From Lachnospiraceae bacterium (lineage in GTDB: Bacteria; Bacillota; Clostridia; Lachnospirales; Lachnospiraceae), in NCBI GenBank assembly GCA_900770345.1, contig CAAGKF010000163.1, positions 1-26,908 of the forward strand: 26,908 bases of DNA, in the 5' to 3' direction. Positions 16,316 to 23,453 of this stretch are shown here, piece after piece; the stretch's first letter is position 1; every line of letters starts with the position of its first letter. Under the pieces are notes generated by a model that saw only the letters and a program-made list of their open reading frames with translations, was not told where the DNA came from and made no database searches. The translations under genes were made by a program, and so were the position numbers.

Positions 16316-17290
16316 ATGGCTTCTGTAAAAATATCGGTAGACAATCTGAATCAGCAGAAAAGAGAGTATGAAAAAGCGGTTAAAAACTTAGATAATGCCC
16401 TGGAGCAGATCAAAAAAGTGAACCGTTCTCTTGGAAAGGATGCCATGTTAGAGGAAGTGCGGAATGGGCTTACAAAACTGTCCGCGTCCCTGGAAACAAG
16501 GTCAGGAGTCCTTCTTCTTATGACAAAGGCCCTGGAACAGTCCGGTGAGAAGTATACAGCGGCCCAGAAGAAGGCTGTGACAAAAAGCAATTCGTTTCGC
16601 GCCCATCACCGGGATTTTTATGGTAATCCGGTGGTTGTAACTGCGGCAACAGCAACAGCAGCGACAACAGCAGCGACAACAGCAGCGACAACGGCAGCAA
16701 CAGCGACAGCGACAACAGCCTCTGCACCTGCATCTGCATCTGGGGTAGACAGCAGTATCCACATAAAATCCCAGAATACAGAAAATGGACCGTCTCAGAC
16801 AGATTCAGGAGTCCGTCCGGCTGTATATACAGAAAGAGGCACTAGTACAACCATCTCCCAGGTAAGTGAGCATGCCAGAAATACAGCAGCCCCGAAGGTA
16901 GATGTTGCTGGGGCATCGAAACCGGCTGCGGAGCCGGTTTCTATGGGAAGTATGGACAGCGGTTCTGTGAAAGAGGGAGCGGTTACCGGCGCTGTAGATA
17001 CAGGCTCCTCTGATCTGGGAGCAAATGTGTTTGTAGCAGGAGCCGCAGCAGGAGCCGCCATTGGCGGCATTGCAGGCGGAGCAGTGGGGGCGCTTGTAAA
17101 GCAAGAACAGCAAAAAACAAAATCAACACCAAAGCAAGGACAGCAAAAAACAAAACCAACACCAAAGCAAGAACAGCAAAAAACAAAACCAGCACCAAAA
17201 AAACAGGAGCCGTCTACAGACATAGAAACGCAGTTAGAAGCGGCAAGAGAGCGTTTAAGACGGTTTAATGAGATGGAGGAGAGCATATGA
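16316..17290 (+). CDS. WXG100-like helical protein with low-complexity, glycine-zipper and repeat tail
   Basis: The 324-residue product begins with about 100 residues of charged amphipathic helix resembling WXG100 or DUF5082-type cluster proteins, but no W-x-G turn is present. Then come an Ala/Thr-only run (about 110-138), a Ser/Thr-rich linker, a Gly/Ala-rich hydrophobic segment (about 238-261, AGAAAGAAIGGIAGG) that could insert in a membrane, three 11-residue repeats of the type KQEQQKTKPTP, and a final charged helix. It resembles a modular substrate or a membrane-spanning connector, not a toxin: I see no catalytic domain. The ribosome site is weak (AGGGGG, then seven T). The stop overlaps the next ATG by four bases. 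Confidence 0.75.
   Translation: MASVKISVDNLNQQKREYEKAVKNLDNALEQIKKVNRSLGKDAMLEEVRNGLTKLSASLETRSGVLLLMTKALEQSGEKYTAAQKKAVTKSNSFRAHHRDFYGNPVVVTAATATAATTAATTAATTAATATATTASAPASASGVDSSIHIKSQNTENGPSQTDSGVRPAVYTERGTSTTISQVSEHARNTAAPKVDVAGASKPAAEPVSMGSMDSGSVKEGAVTGAVDTGSSDLGANVFVAGAAAGAAIGGIAGGAVGALVKQEQQKTKSTPKQGQQKTKPTPKQEQQKTKPAPKKQEPSTDIETQLEAARERLRRFNEMEESI
16647..16722 (+). repeat. Ala/Thr codon microrepeat
   Basis: Tandem copies of a 12-base unit (GCAGCGACAACA and variants) encode alternating Ala and Thr residues within the WXG100-like protein. Such a run can change in length by slippage without breaking the frame. Confidence 0.75.
17099..17197 (+). repeat. Three 33-base in-frame tandem repeats
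   Basis: Three consecutive 33-base units (17099-17131, 17132-17164, 17165-17197) differ at only a few bases. Each encodes K-Q-[EG]-Q-Q-K-T-K-[SP]-[TA]-P. This basic, Pro-containing spacer lies between the hydrophobic segment and the final helix of the WXG100-like protein. Confidence 0.9.
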
Positions 17291-18366
17291 AAAAAAGTGT
17301 GTATATGATAAGAAAAATGGCAGCAGTGGCAGTTGCAGCAGCAATGTGCATATCTGTTGCAGGATGCGGCGGATCTTCGAAAAAAACCGTTGTGACAGAG
17401 GCAGCAAAAACAGAGACCAGAACAAAAGAGGAAACAGAAAAACAACCTACGGGGATCAATGACTCAGAAATGGCAGATATCCTGGCAGGAACGATGTGGG
17501 CGGGGATCTCCAGCGACCAGGAGATCACGGTAGCAGCTTTTGATGAAAAAGATGCTTATATTGCAATTTTAGATGCAGATGGAGAGTTAATAACAGATGG
17601 GGAGGGATACTGGAAAGCGGATACAGATACACTTTACCTCTATCTGAATGAAGATTACTCGGATGACCCGACGACCTTTGCTTTTGACTGGTACATCACG
17701 GAAGAAGGAGAATATATCCAGATCGAAGATACTGTCTTATCCAGTCAGGGAGACGGAAGCGATATGGAAACTACTTTAGAAGAGATGATGACCACCGCAA
17801 GTGTGATCCAGTATGTGGCCGATGGGACCTACTGGATCGGATCTGATGATGAAATGGCCCTGGTCTTCTATTTTGAAGACGACGAGGCATATATTGACCT
17901 GCTGTATGAAGATAATGGCGAGATCCAGATCGAATATATTGATGGAATATGGAGCCTTGACTATGACAACCTGCACCTGATCGATACAGAAACCGGAGAT
18001 TCCTATGAATTTGGCTGGTATCTGACGGAAGAAGGGGATAGCTACTGTTTTGAACTGATAGAAGGTGATACAACGTATTATCTCTACGAATCCGCAGCAG
18101 AAGATGTGGACAGTACTCTTGATATCCTTGTAAGTTACCTTACAGAAGAAGACAATGTCGATGTGGGATCCGATGATATTGACCTCAGTTATTTCTTAGA
18201 GGGATATGTGGGCCACTCCGTGATTGATGCATTTATGCTCAGCGGTCTTTCTCCTGATTTTGAGACCAGAAAATACTGTGCAGAGCTGTTAGGATTCACA
18301 AATTACAGAGGTACCAGCGATGAGAACCTTGCGTTGATCCAGTTAATGGGAGGCACGGTACGGTAA
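17287..18366 (+). CDS. Lipoprotein with lipocalin-like modules and an endolysin-like C-terminal tail
   Basis: This encodes a 359-residue lipoprotein with lipobox V-A-G-C, Cys at residue 27, and a Lys/Thr/Glu linker. Two modules of the same type as in the upstream lipoprotein array start near AGTMWAGI (residue 67) and DGTYWIG (residue 179). Each has a D-W-Y-I-T-E-E-G or G-W-Y-L-T-E-E-G strand. The last 58 residues differ: V-G-H-S-V-I-D-A-F, then G-L-S-P-D-F-E-T-R, then L-G-F-T-N-Y-R-G-T and N-L-A-L-I. That pattern resembles a short C-terminal wall-binding domain found on phage endolysins and autolysins. The ATG overlaps the previous stop by four bases, so it is part of the secretion operon. 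It could link membrane and peptidoglycan. Confidence 0.82.
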   Translation: MKKSVYMIRKMAAVAVAAAMCISVAGCGGSSKKTVVTEAAKTETRTKEETEKQPTGINDSEMADILAGTMWAGISSDQEITVAAFDEKDAYIAILDADGELITDGEGYWKADTDTLYLYLNEDYSDDPTTFAFDWYITEEGEYIQIEDTVLSSQGDGSDMETTLEEMMTTASVIQYVADGTYWIGSDDEMALVFYFEDDEAYIDLLYEDNGEIQIEYIDGIWSLDYDNLHLIDTETGDSYEFGWYLTEEGDSYCFELIEGDTTYYLYESAAEDVDSTLDILVSYLTEEDNVDVGSDDIDLSYFLEGYVGHSVIDAFMLSGLSPDFETRKYCAELLGFTNYRGTSDENLALIQLMGGTVR

Positions 18367-18377
18367 AAGAAGATCTG

Positions 18378-18426
18378 GTATTGACTTCGGAGTTTACCAA
18401 TACAATTGTACCGGCTATTTTGCCGG
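18378..18426 (+). other. Two small inverted repeats between operons
   Basis: GTATTG (18378-18383) can pair with CAATAC (18398-18403), and CCGGC (18411-18415) with GCCGG (18422-18426) around TATTTT. They fill most of the 76-base gap between the lipoprotein and the DUF4234 gene. The absence of a T tract argues against strong termination. TTGACT at 18381 lacks a -10 box at proper distance. Confidence 0.35.
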
Positions 18427-18442
18427 ACAGAAAGGAAAAATT

Positions 18443-18817
18443 ATGACAGAGATTAAGAAGAGAAATGTGGCGGTCGCAATCATTCTTTCCATCGTTACTT
18501 GCGGAATCTACGCAATTTACTGGCAGGTCTGCTTAGTGAATGATGTGAACAAAGTAAAAGGGGATGAGAGTGCCAAAAGCGGCATCGTTGTATTCCTGTT
18601 AAGCATTGTCACCTGCAGCATTTACTGGCTGTACTGGGTGTTCAAAACTGGCGAGATCATTGATTCTGCAAAAACCGCAAATGGAACTCCGACATCAAGC
18701 CGTGGGCTGGTTTATCTGCTCTTAAGCATTTTCGGGCTTGGCATTGTAGCAATCGCGATTCTGCAGAGTGATTTAAACAGTCTGGCAGCAGAAAACTATG
18801 ATGATTTTGAAATGTAA
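18443..18817 (+). CDS. DUF4234 family membrane protein
   Basis: The product has 124 residues and three membrane segments (about 9-29, 47-67 and 88-108). The first two are internal repeats: LSIVTCGIYAIYW and LSIVTCSIYWLYW. This is the hallmark of DUF4234 proteins, small membrane proteins of unknown function in Firmicutes. AAAGGA lies before ATG 18443. It may be functionally linked to the secretion cluster only by position. Confidence 0.82.
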   Translation: MTEIKKRNVAVAIILSIVTCGIYAIYWQVCLVNDVNKVKGDESAKSGIVVFLLSIVTCSIYWLYWVFKTGEIIDSAKTANGTPTSSRGLVYLLLSIFGLGIVAIAILQSDLNSLAAENYDDFEM

Positions 18818-18831
18818 ACAGGGAAGGATGC

Positions 18832-18851
18832 TCCCGGCAGAAATGCCGGGA
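18832..18851 (+). terminator. Short GC-rich hairpin after the DUF4234 gene
   Basis: An 8-bp stem (18832-18839 with 18844-18851) closes a GAAA tetraloop. The following bases AACTTTCAT are only weakly T-rich, so it may terminate poorly or mark an RNA end. Confidence 0.5.
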
Positions 18852-18861
18852 ACTTTCATAA

Positions 18862-19065
18862 ATGAAGAAACGTTTGATTGATTGTATGAGCTGCCTGCTT
18901 TTCTGCTTTGCGGCAGGTATGCTTTATTGTATATGGCTTCACTGTACAGGGCTTGGAATTCCATGCCTGTTTTATCTCCTGCCCGTGTTGGCACTTTACG
19001 GTTTCGTTCGCATGGTATGGTACATTATTGAGAATCTTCTGATGAGTCAACTGACAGCGGCTTGA
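18862..19065 (+). CDS. Small two-segment membrane protein
   Basis: The frame encodes 67 residues with two hydrophobic segments (about 10-28 and 32-60) and several Cys in the first. No convincing ribosome site precedes the ATG, which directly follows the hairpin. It resembles no family I know. Hydrophobicity and intact frame suggest a gene, but it is marginal. Confidence 0.4.
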   Translation: MKKRLIDCMSCLLFCFAAGMLYCIWLHCTGLGIPCLFYLLPVLALYGFVRMVWYIIENLLMSQLTAA

Positions 19066-19131
19066 CCGTCCGGTATATCAGGAGCCCCCTGGAGCCGTCA
19101 ATCCATGAAATTCAAAACAGGAGAAAAAAGT

Positions 19132-19680
19132 ATGATAATCATTATTCTGATCGCCCTTATTATTTTGCTTCTGATCTGGGGCATCGCCACTTACAACCGG
19201 TTGGTCACCGAGCGGTTAAAGGTTCAGACCCAGTGGAGCCAGATCGATGTAGTACTCAAGCAGCGGTTTGATCTGATCCCCAATCTGGTGGAAACGGTCA
19301 AGGGCTACGCCGCCCACGAAAAAGAGGCGCTGCAGGCGGTTACCGACGCCCGAAGCCGCTATCTCTCCGCGGCAAATACAGATGGGCAGATGAAAGCCAG
19401 CACAGAGCTGTCCGGCGCGATGAGCCGTCTCATGGCAGTGGCAGAGTCCTACCCCGAACTGAAAGCAAACCAGAATTTCCTGTATCTGCAGCAGCAGCTT
19501 TCCGCGATGGAGGAAAAACTGGCGAATTACCGCCAGTTCTACAATGACATGGTTCTGCGCTATGACAGACTGCTTGAAAAGGTTCCCACCAACCTGATAG
19601 CGAAGATGTTCCATTTCCAAAAAGAGGAATTCTTCAAGGTGGAGGAAGACGAAAAGGCTAAGGTGGCCATCAAATTCTGA
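19132..19680 (+). CDS. lemA: LemA family protein
   Basis: This is a 182-residue LemA protein: an N-terminal membrane segment (residues 1-19) and a long helical bundle with the family signatures YNRLV, QWSQIDVVLKQRFDLIPNLVETVKGY, and FYNDMVLRYDRL. LemA proteins are membrane-anchored, extracytoplasmic in the predicted topology, and of unknown biochemical role, often next to TPM or DUF2207 proteins. The start is ATG 19132, eight bases after AGGAG; the frame also has an ATG at 19105 without a site. It forms an operon with the DUF2207 gene 30 bases on. Codons are GC-richer than in the secretion cluster. Confidence 0.92.
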   Translation: MIIIILIALIILLLIWGIATYNRLVTERLKVQTQWSQIDVVLKQRFDLIPNLVETVKGYAAHEKEALQAVTDARSRYLSAANTDGQMKASTELSGAMSRLMAVAESYPELKANQNFLYLQQQLSAMEEKLANYRQFYNDMVLRYDRLLEKVPTNLIAKMFHFQKEEFFKVEEDEKAKVAIKF

Positions 19681-19710
19681 CAGATATTTCCAATGAAAGG
19701 AGGTAGTGCT

Positions 19711-21813
19711 GTGAAGCATTCTTTACATAGGATACTATGCCTTTTAATTGTTATGCTGATAATCTCCCTGTTTCCGCTGACCGCAGGGGCAGAGGATTAC
19801 AGCGCTGAACTGCATTCTCTGGACTATGATATTATGCTGCTGGAAGATGGAAGCGCATTCATCATCGAAACAAGGGAAGTCGTGTTCAGCGGTGATCATG
19901 AGTTTACCCGTTATGGGGTGAATAATTCATACACTGGCCCCCGGGCGTACACTGATTGGGAGATCTCGATTGACGGGGTACCTGTACCGCAGCTTGACGA
20001 ACCGGACAATGAAAACCGTCCCGAGAACACCTTTGCGGTGGAAGAGGGCGATGGAAAGAATACCGTCTATATCTATTTCCGGCAGCAGGGCAGCGGCACC
20101 CGCGTCTTCCAGATCTGCTACTGGGTGGAAAACGCTGTGAAGCTCTATTCCGATGTGGGCGAATTTTTCTGGAATTTGACCGGAGAGACCGGCATTTCCA
20201 ACATTGGCACGCTCACCGCCGCCTTGATCGTGCCCGAAGGTGTCCCGGATGAGGATTTCCGCATCTGGGCGCATGGGCCGCTCAATGGCACCTTTGAAAA
20301 GCAGTCTGACGACTTTGCGTTCTTGCAGGTAGACAACGTCCCGGTGGGGACGATCGTTGATATGCGCTGCACCCTGCCTGCGTACTGCTTCTACGGCGGA
20401 TGGGAGCAGCAGGGCGAGGCACTCGACGAAATTTTGGCAGAGGAAAAAGAGCTGGCTGACAGCGCAAACGCCAAGCGGGAGGAAGAGGAACGTAAGAAGG
20501 CCGAACTGGAGGCCTATCGTGCCGAGCGGGAGGCATGGGAAGCGAATCATCCCATTTTGAATTTCATCGAGCGGCTTTTCGATGAGATTTGTTACTACTG
20601 CGAAGAGATTTGTTACTTCTTTCAGAACTTCATGGATGAAATAGGCTGGAATATTTTCTACGTTTTATTATTCGGCTCGTTCTTTGGGTTTCCTTTTATA
20701 CTTACAATGCATAGTAAGATCGAGAACATTATACGCAAGTGCAAGCAGAAGAAGTACAGGAACAGCCCCACCCAGTCACCCCAGTATTACAGGGACCTGC
20801 CGGATGACCGGCCCGCCCCTGCTGTCGACAGGCTGGTGCATTTCTACGACAGCAAGTCCAGCATCTCCCGGCAGTTGTCTGCAACACTGTTGGAGTTGAA
20901 TTTGAAAAAATTGATCTATTTCCAGACGACTGCAGGGGATGCAGAGTTTCTGCTGAATGAGCAGCTGGGCCAGGAGCATATTCCGGACTATCAGAAGGCC
21001 CTATGGGATTTCCTGCTGAACGCAGCCGATGGAAGAGGGCGGATTTCTATAGAGGAACTTAAAAAGTATATTAAGGACAATCGGGATGCAGCCTTGAGTT
21101 TCCGTTACAGCTTCGAGGGTGCCGTGGAAAGAGAATTTACGGAAAGAGTCAAATCAAAGGACGCGGCAAGATATTCCCGCATAAGGCTGAAGCATCGCCT
21201 GATTGGCTCTGCGGCCACAGGAATCCTTGCAATACTGATCCGTATGCTCGGTACACTGCCTTATGGGGTCGAGTTTGGCGAATCCCTCGAGTTCGGCCTG
21301 GGCGTCTTTGTGGTGGTGGCGATTATAGAAGTCATTATCCACTTTTGGAGATTTGTCTTTAAAACCTCCTGCTATGTTTTGGATCAGCAGGGTGAGGATG
21401 ACCTGGCCCTCTGGCAAGCCTTCGGACGGTTTCTGGATGATTTTACTACCTTTGCGGATAAGGAACTCCCGGAATTCTCCGTATGGCGGGAGTATATGGT
21501 TTACGCCGTCGCGATGGGCAATGGCCGAAAGGTGGCCAAGGCTCTGGCCTTAAAGTATCCCGAAGCCATCTCCACAGGAGCGGATACCTTGGATGACGAT
21601 ATGTACCGTTGGATGCAGGATATGAGCCTTTATGATGCAATGGATTCCATTGGTCGGGAGGTTGCTGAAGTCAGGGCGCCCTCTTCTTCCGGAAACAGCG
21701 GCGACAACAGCTGGAGTGACAGCAGCTGGAGTGACGGCGACGGCGGTGGCGGTGGCTTCTCCGATTCCGGAGGCGGCAGCGACAGCGGAAGCGGCGGCGA
21801 CTTCATTGATTAA
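19711..21813 (+). CDS. DUF2207 domain membrane protein
   Basis: The 700-residue product has a signal peptide cut after A-G-A (about residue 27), an extracytoplasmic DUF2207 domain (about 30-235) with VFSGDHEFTRYGVNN, then a charged helix (about 245-280), a membrane segment near 315-335, a cytoplasmic region, two more membrane segments near 498-512 and 530-550, and a C-terminal Gly/Ser/Asp tail. This order and the glycine-rich end are typical of DUF2207 proteins next to LemA. Function is not known. The start is GTG 19711, six bases after AAAGGAGGT. An ATG at 19693 overlaps that ribosome site and is unlikely to be used. Confidence 0.88.
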   Translation: MKHSLHRILCLLIVMLIISLFPLTAGAEDYSAELHSLDYDIMLLEDGSAFIIETREVVFSGDHEFTRYGVNNSYTGPRAYTDWEISIDGVPVPQLDEPDNENRPENTFAVEEGDGKNTVYIYFRQQGSGTRVFQICYWVENAVKLYSDVGEFFWNLTGETGISNIGTLTAALIVPEGVPDEDFRIWAHGPLNGTFEKQSDDFAFLQVDNVPVGTIVDMRCTLPAYCFYGGWEQQGEALDEILAEEKELADSANAKREEEERKKAELEAYRAEREAWEANHPILNFIERLFDEICYYCEEICYFFQNFMDEIGWNIFYVLLFGSFFGFPFILTMHSKIENIIRKCKQKKYRNSPTQSPQYYRDLPDDRPAPAVDRLVHFYDSKSSISRQLSATLLELNLKKLIYFQTTAGDAEFLLNEQLGQEHIPDYQKALWDFLLNAADGRGRISIEELKKYIKDNRDAALSFRYSFEGAVEREFTERVKSKDAARYSRIRLKHRLIGSAATGILAILIRMLGTLPYGVEFGESLEFGLGVFVVVAIIEVIIHFWRFVFKTSCYVLDQQGEDDLALWQAFGRFLDDFTTFADKELPEFSVWREYMVYAVAMGNGRKVAKALALKYPEAISTGADTLDDDMYRWMQDMSLYDAMDSIGREVAEVRAPSSSGNSGDNSWSDSSWSDGDGGGGGFSDSGGGSDSGSGGDFID

Positions 21814-22176
21814 AAGAAAACAAAGTATCACAAATCAAGAGCAAAGACAGGACGGTATCTGGAGAAAATCTTCCCCCGGCTCGGTATCCGCTTCATCGCC
21901 ATCAACGACACCTACTGCAAGGACATCTCCGTCAAGATACGTTCCAACCTTGATGTGAAGCGGCGTAAAGGAGATTATGTGGGGGCCTTTGCCCCTTACG
22001 GGTATGTGAAAGCATCGGACGATAAGCGCAAGCTGGTTGTTGACGAATATGCCGGTGAAATTGTCCGTTCCGTTTATGGGATGTATAAAGAAGGCATGAG
22101 CATCGGTAGTAAATGGAAACAGGGCGGCAAAACAGAAGCACTAAACAGCAGGCTATCTTCATTACAGTATGTCAAT
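21814..22176 (+). pseudogene. Remnant of a large serine recombinase
   Basis: In the frame following the DUF2207 stop, residues GRYLEKIFPRLGIRFIAIND, then TYCKDISVKIRS, then VKRRKGDYVGAFAPYGY and KLVVDEYAGEIVRSVYGMYKEGMS match the middle of the large serine recombinases of clostridial mobile elements. The catalytic serine domain at the N-terminus and the zinc-ribbon and C-terminal parts are absent. Intact relatives have an extra 20-30 residues between AIND and TYCKDIS, so an in-frame deletion has also occurred. Homology runs from about 21850 to 22100. It is a scar of a lost or rearranged element. Confidence 0.8.
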
Positions 22177-22215
22177 ACAGGCGCAGAGAACCGAAAATCG
22201 GCTTTCTGCGCCTGT
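22177..22215 (-). terminator. Hairpin after the regulator gene
   Basis: The arms 22177-22194 and 22198-22215 form an 18-bp stem with one A-C mismatch and one G-T pair, and a 3-base loop. It begins five bases after the stop of the minus-strand regulator and so probably ends its transcript. There is no proper T tract on either strand, and it could serve both directions. Confidence 0.65.
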
Positions 22216-22219
22216 ACGT

Positions 22220-22603
22220 TTACGAAAGTTCCTGGCTGTGATGTGTCTCAATAAAATGCTTCATGGCGTTAAAACTTTCTTCACTGATCTGATGTTCCAT
22301 ATTGCAGGCGTCCGCAAGGGCTGTTTTTTCCGAAACTCCCAGAGAGATCAGCCAGTTTGAGATAAATGTATGCCGCTCGTAAATACTGGATGCGATGCGA
22401 AGGCCGGACTCTGTAAGAGTAATAAAACCGGAAGGATTGACCTCGATATGGCCTTTTTCCCGCAGGTTTTTCATGGCGATGCTGACGCTCGGTTTGGAAT
22501 AGTTCAATTCCGTGGCAATATCGATGGAGCGGACAACAGGCAGCCGTTTGCTCAGTACCAGGATTGTCTCTAAATAGTCTTCGGATGATTCATTGCCGTG
22601 CAT
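22220..22603 (-). CDS. DtxR/MntR-family metal-dependent repressor
   Basis: The 127-residue product is a metal-sensing transcription factor without an SH3-like third domain. Residues 5-63 are the winged helix (DIATELNYSKPSVSIAMKNLREKG). Residues 64-121 are the metal-binding and dimerisation helices, with Asp9, Glu12, His78, Cys100, Glu103 and His104 at the ligand positions. Asp9 is as in manganese-specific MntR, while Cys100 is as in iron-dependent DtxR/IdeR. It diverges from the feo genes, so it likely represses iron uptake when iron is plentiful. GGGAGG precedes the ATG; a clear promoter lies at 22659-22687. Confidence 0.9.
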   Translation of the reverse strand: MHGNESSEDYLETILVLSKRLPVVRSIDIATELNYSKPSVSIAMKNLREKGHIEVNPSGFITLTESGLRIASSIYERHTFISNWLISLGVSEKTALADACNMEHQISEESFNAMKHFIETHHSQELS

Positions 22604-22658
22604 AAATACCTCCCAAATCTGCCGCTCAGATTAATATTACGAAAATCGTCTGCTTATC

Positions 22659-22687
22659 ATTATATCATCCGGATTCGGGAAAAACAA
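22659..22687 (-). promoter_or_regulatory. Promoter of the DtxR/MntR-type regulator
   Basis: On the minus strand a TTGTTT box (22682-22687) and a perfect TATAAT (22659-22664) are separated by 17 bases. Transcription would start near 22652, giving an untranslated leader of about 50 bases. Confidence 0.75.
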
Positions 22688-22856
22688 GGAAAAATCCTGC
22701 CTGTTCCGTTCCGACTGTTCTGTTCACCTGTTCCTTTCAGCATACACGTTCAGAATAATGTTTGAAATCCATGTTTTGAAGATATTTTGCATGTGCCGAA
22801 ATGATGGGGGATTAAAGTTAAAGCAGATTATTGAGAAAAAAACATCAATAATGTTA
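22688..22856. other. Intergenic region between divergent promoters
   Basis: Together with the two promoters this belongs to a 330-base gap between the divergent regulator and feoA. I see no open frame, tRNA or clear riboswitch in it. It is AT-rich toward 22800-22860, which may be an upstream activating stretch for the feo promoter. Confidence 0.4.
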
Positions 22857-22898
22857 TTGACAGATAACCGAAGTAAGAATATACTAACTTACGAAGTT
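22857..22898 (+). promoter_or_regulatory. feo promoter with overlapping palindromes
   Basis: A consensus -35 box TTGACA (22857-22862) and TATACT -10 box (22880-22885) are separated by 17 bases. Two inverted repeats overlap the -10 and start site: GTAAG (22873-22877) with CTTAC (22888-22892), and AACTT (22886-22890) with AAGTT (22894-22898) about ACG. This is where a DtxR-type repressor would block polymerase. Confidence 0.8.
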
Positions 22899-22933
22899 GG
22901 AAAATGATTATCAAGAAAGAAAGCAGGTGGATT

Positions 22934-23146
22934 ATGATGCCTCTATCAATGGCTGAGACCGGAAGAATGAATCAGATCAAGAAGGTCGGGGGCAGGGAAG
23001 AAACCAGACGCTTTTTAGAAAGCCTGGGTTTTGTTGTGGGCGGATTTGTAACCGTCGTATCCGAAATCAACGGAAACCTGATTGTCAATGTGAAGGAATC
23101 ACGTGTGGCGATTGACAAGGAAATGGCAAGTAAAATCATGATTTAG
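22934..23146 (+). CDS. feoA: FeoA family protein 1
   Basis: This encodes a 70-residue FeoA, a small SH3-like cytoplasmic protein that binds FeoB and supports ferrous iron uptake. It contains MPLSMAETG, RRFLESLGFVVGG and the final strand VKESRVAIDKEMASKIM. I chose ATG 22934 (22937 is equally possible): AGGTGG lies four to seven bases upstream, and the ATG at 22904 would be only about a dozen bases from the predicted transcription start and lacks a ribosome site. Its stop is 11 bases before the next feoA. Confidence 0.88.
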   Translation: MMPLSMAETGRMNQIKKVGGREETRRFLESLGFVVGGFVTVVSEINGNLIVNVKESRVAIDKEMASKIMI

Positions 23147-23157
23147 GAGGAATGAGT

Positions 23158-23379
23158 ATGGCAACATTACGTGAGGTAAAGTGCGGTGAGACCGTGAAAG
23201 TAATGAAGATCCATGGAGAAGGAGCTGTAAAGCGCCGTATTATGGATATGGGGATCACAAAAGGAACCGGTGTTTTTGTCCGCAAGGTAGCTCCTCTTGG
23301 CGATCCGATTGAGGTTACTGTCCGTGGGTACGAGCTGTCTCTTCGAAAGGCAGATGCAGAAATGATTGAAGTGCAGTAA
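23158..23379 (+). CDS. feoA: FeoA family protein 2
   Basis: The 73-residue product is a second FeoA with the typical GEGAVKRRIMDMGITKGTGVFVRKVAPLGDP signature and final strand GYELSLRKADAEMIEV. It is closer to the family consensus than the first copy. ATG 23158 is seven bases after AGGAGG; the ATG at 23152 is too close to that site. Tandem FeoA genes before FeoB are common in clostridia and may act as a heteromer. Confidence 0.93.
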   Translation: MATLREVKCGETVKVMKIHGEGAVKRRIMDMGITKGTGVFVRKVAPLGDPIEVTVRGYELSLRKADAEMIEVQ

Positions 23380-23396
23380 TTATTTTTTTAATGATT

Positions 23397-23412
23397 GGTT
23401 AGGCACAACTAA
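23397..23412 (+). promoter_or_regulatory. Candidate iron-box operator before feoB
   Basis: GGTTAGGCACAACTAA agrees at 13 of 16 positions with the core GGTTAGGCTAACCTAA of the DtxR/IdeR iron box. It also has the inverted repeat TTAG/CTAA. It lies in the 74-base gap between feoA and feoB. The preceding T run (23381-23389) suggests some attenuation between the genes. A DtxR-type regulator is encoded nearby. Confidence 0.4.
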
Positions 23413-23453
23413 AAATGGTTATAAAAGAAAAACTTGAGAAAAGGGAAAAGATC

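Noticed and set aside
16647..17197. Tandem repeats considered as a CRISPR array
   Set aside because: The units are in-frame coding repeats with no unique spacers.
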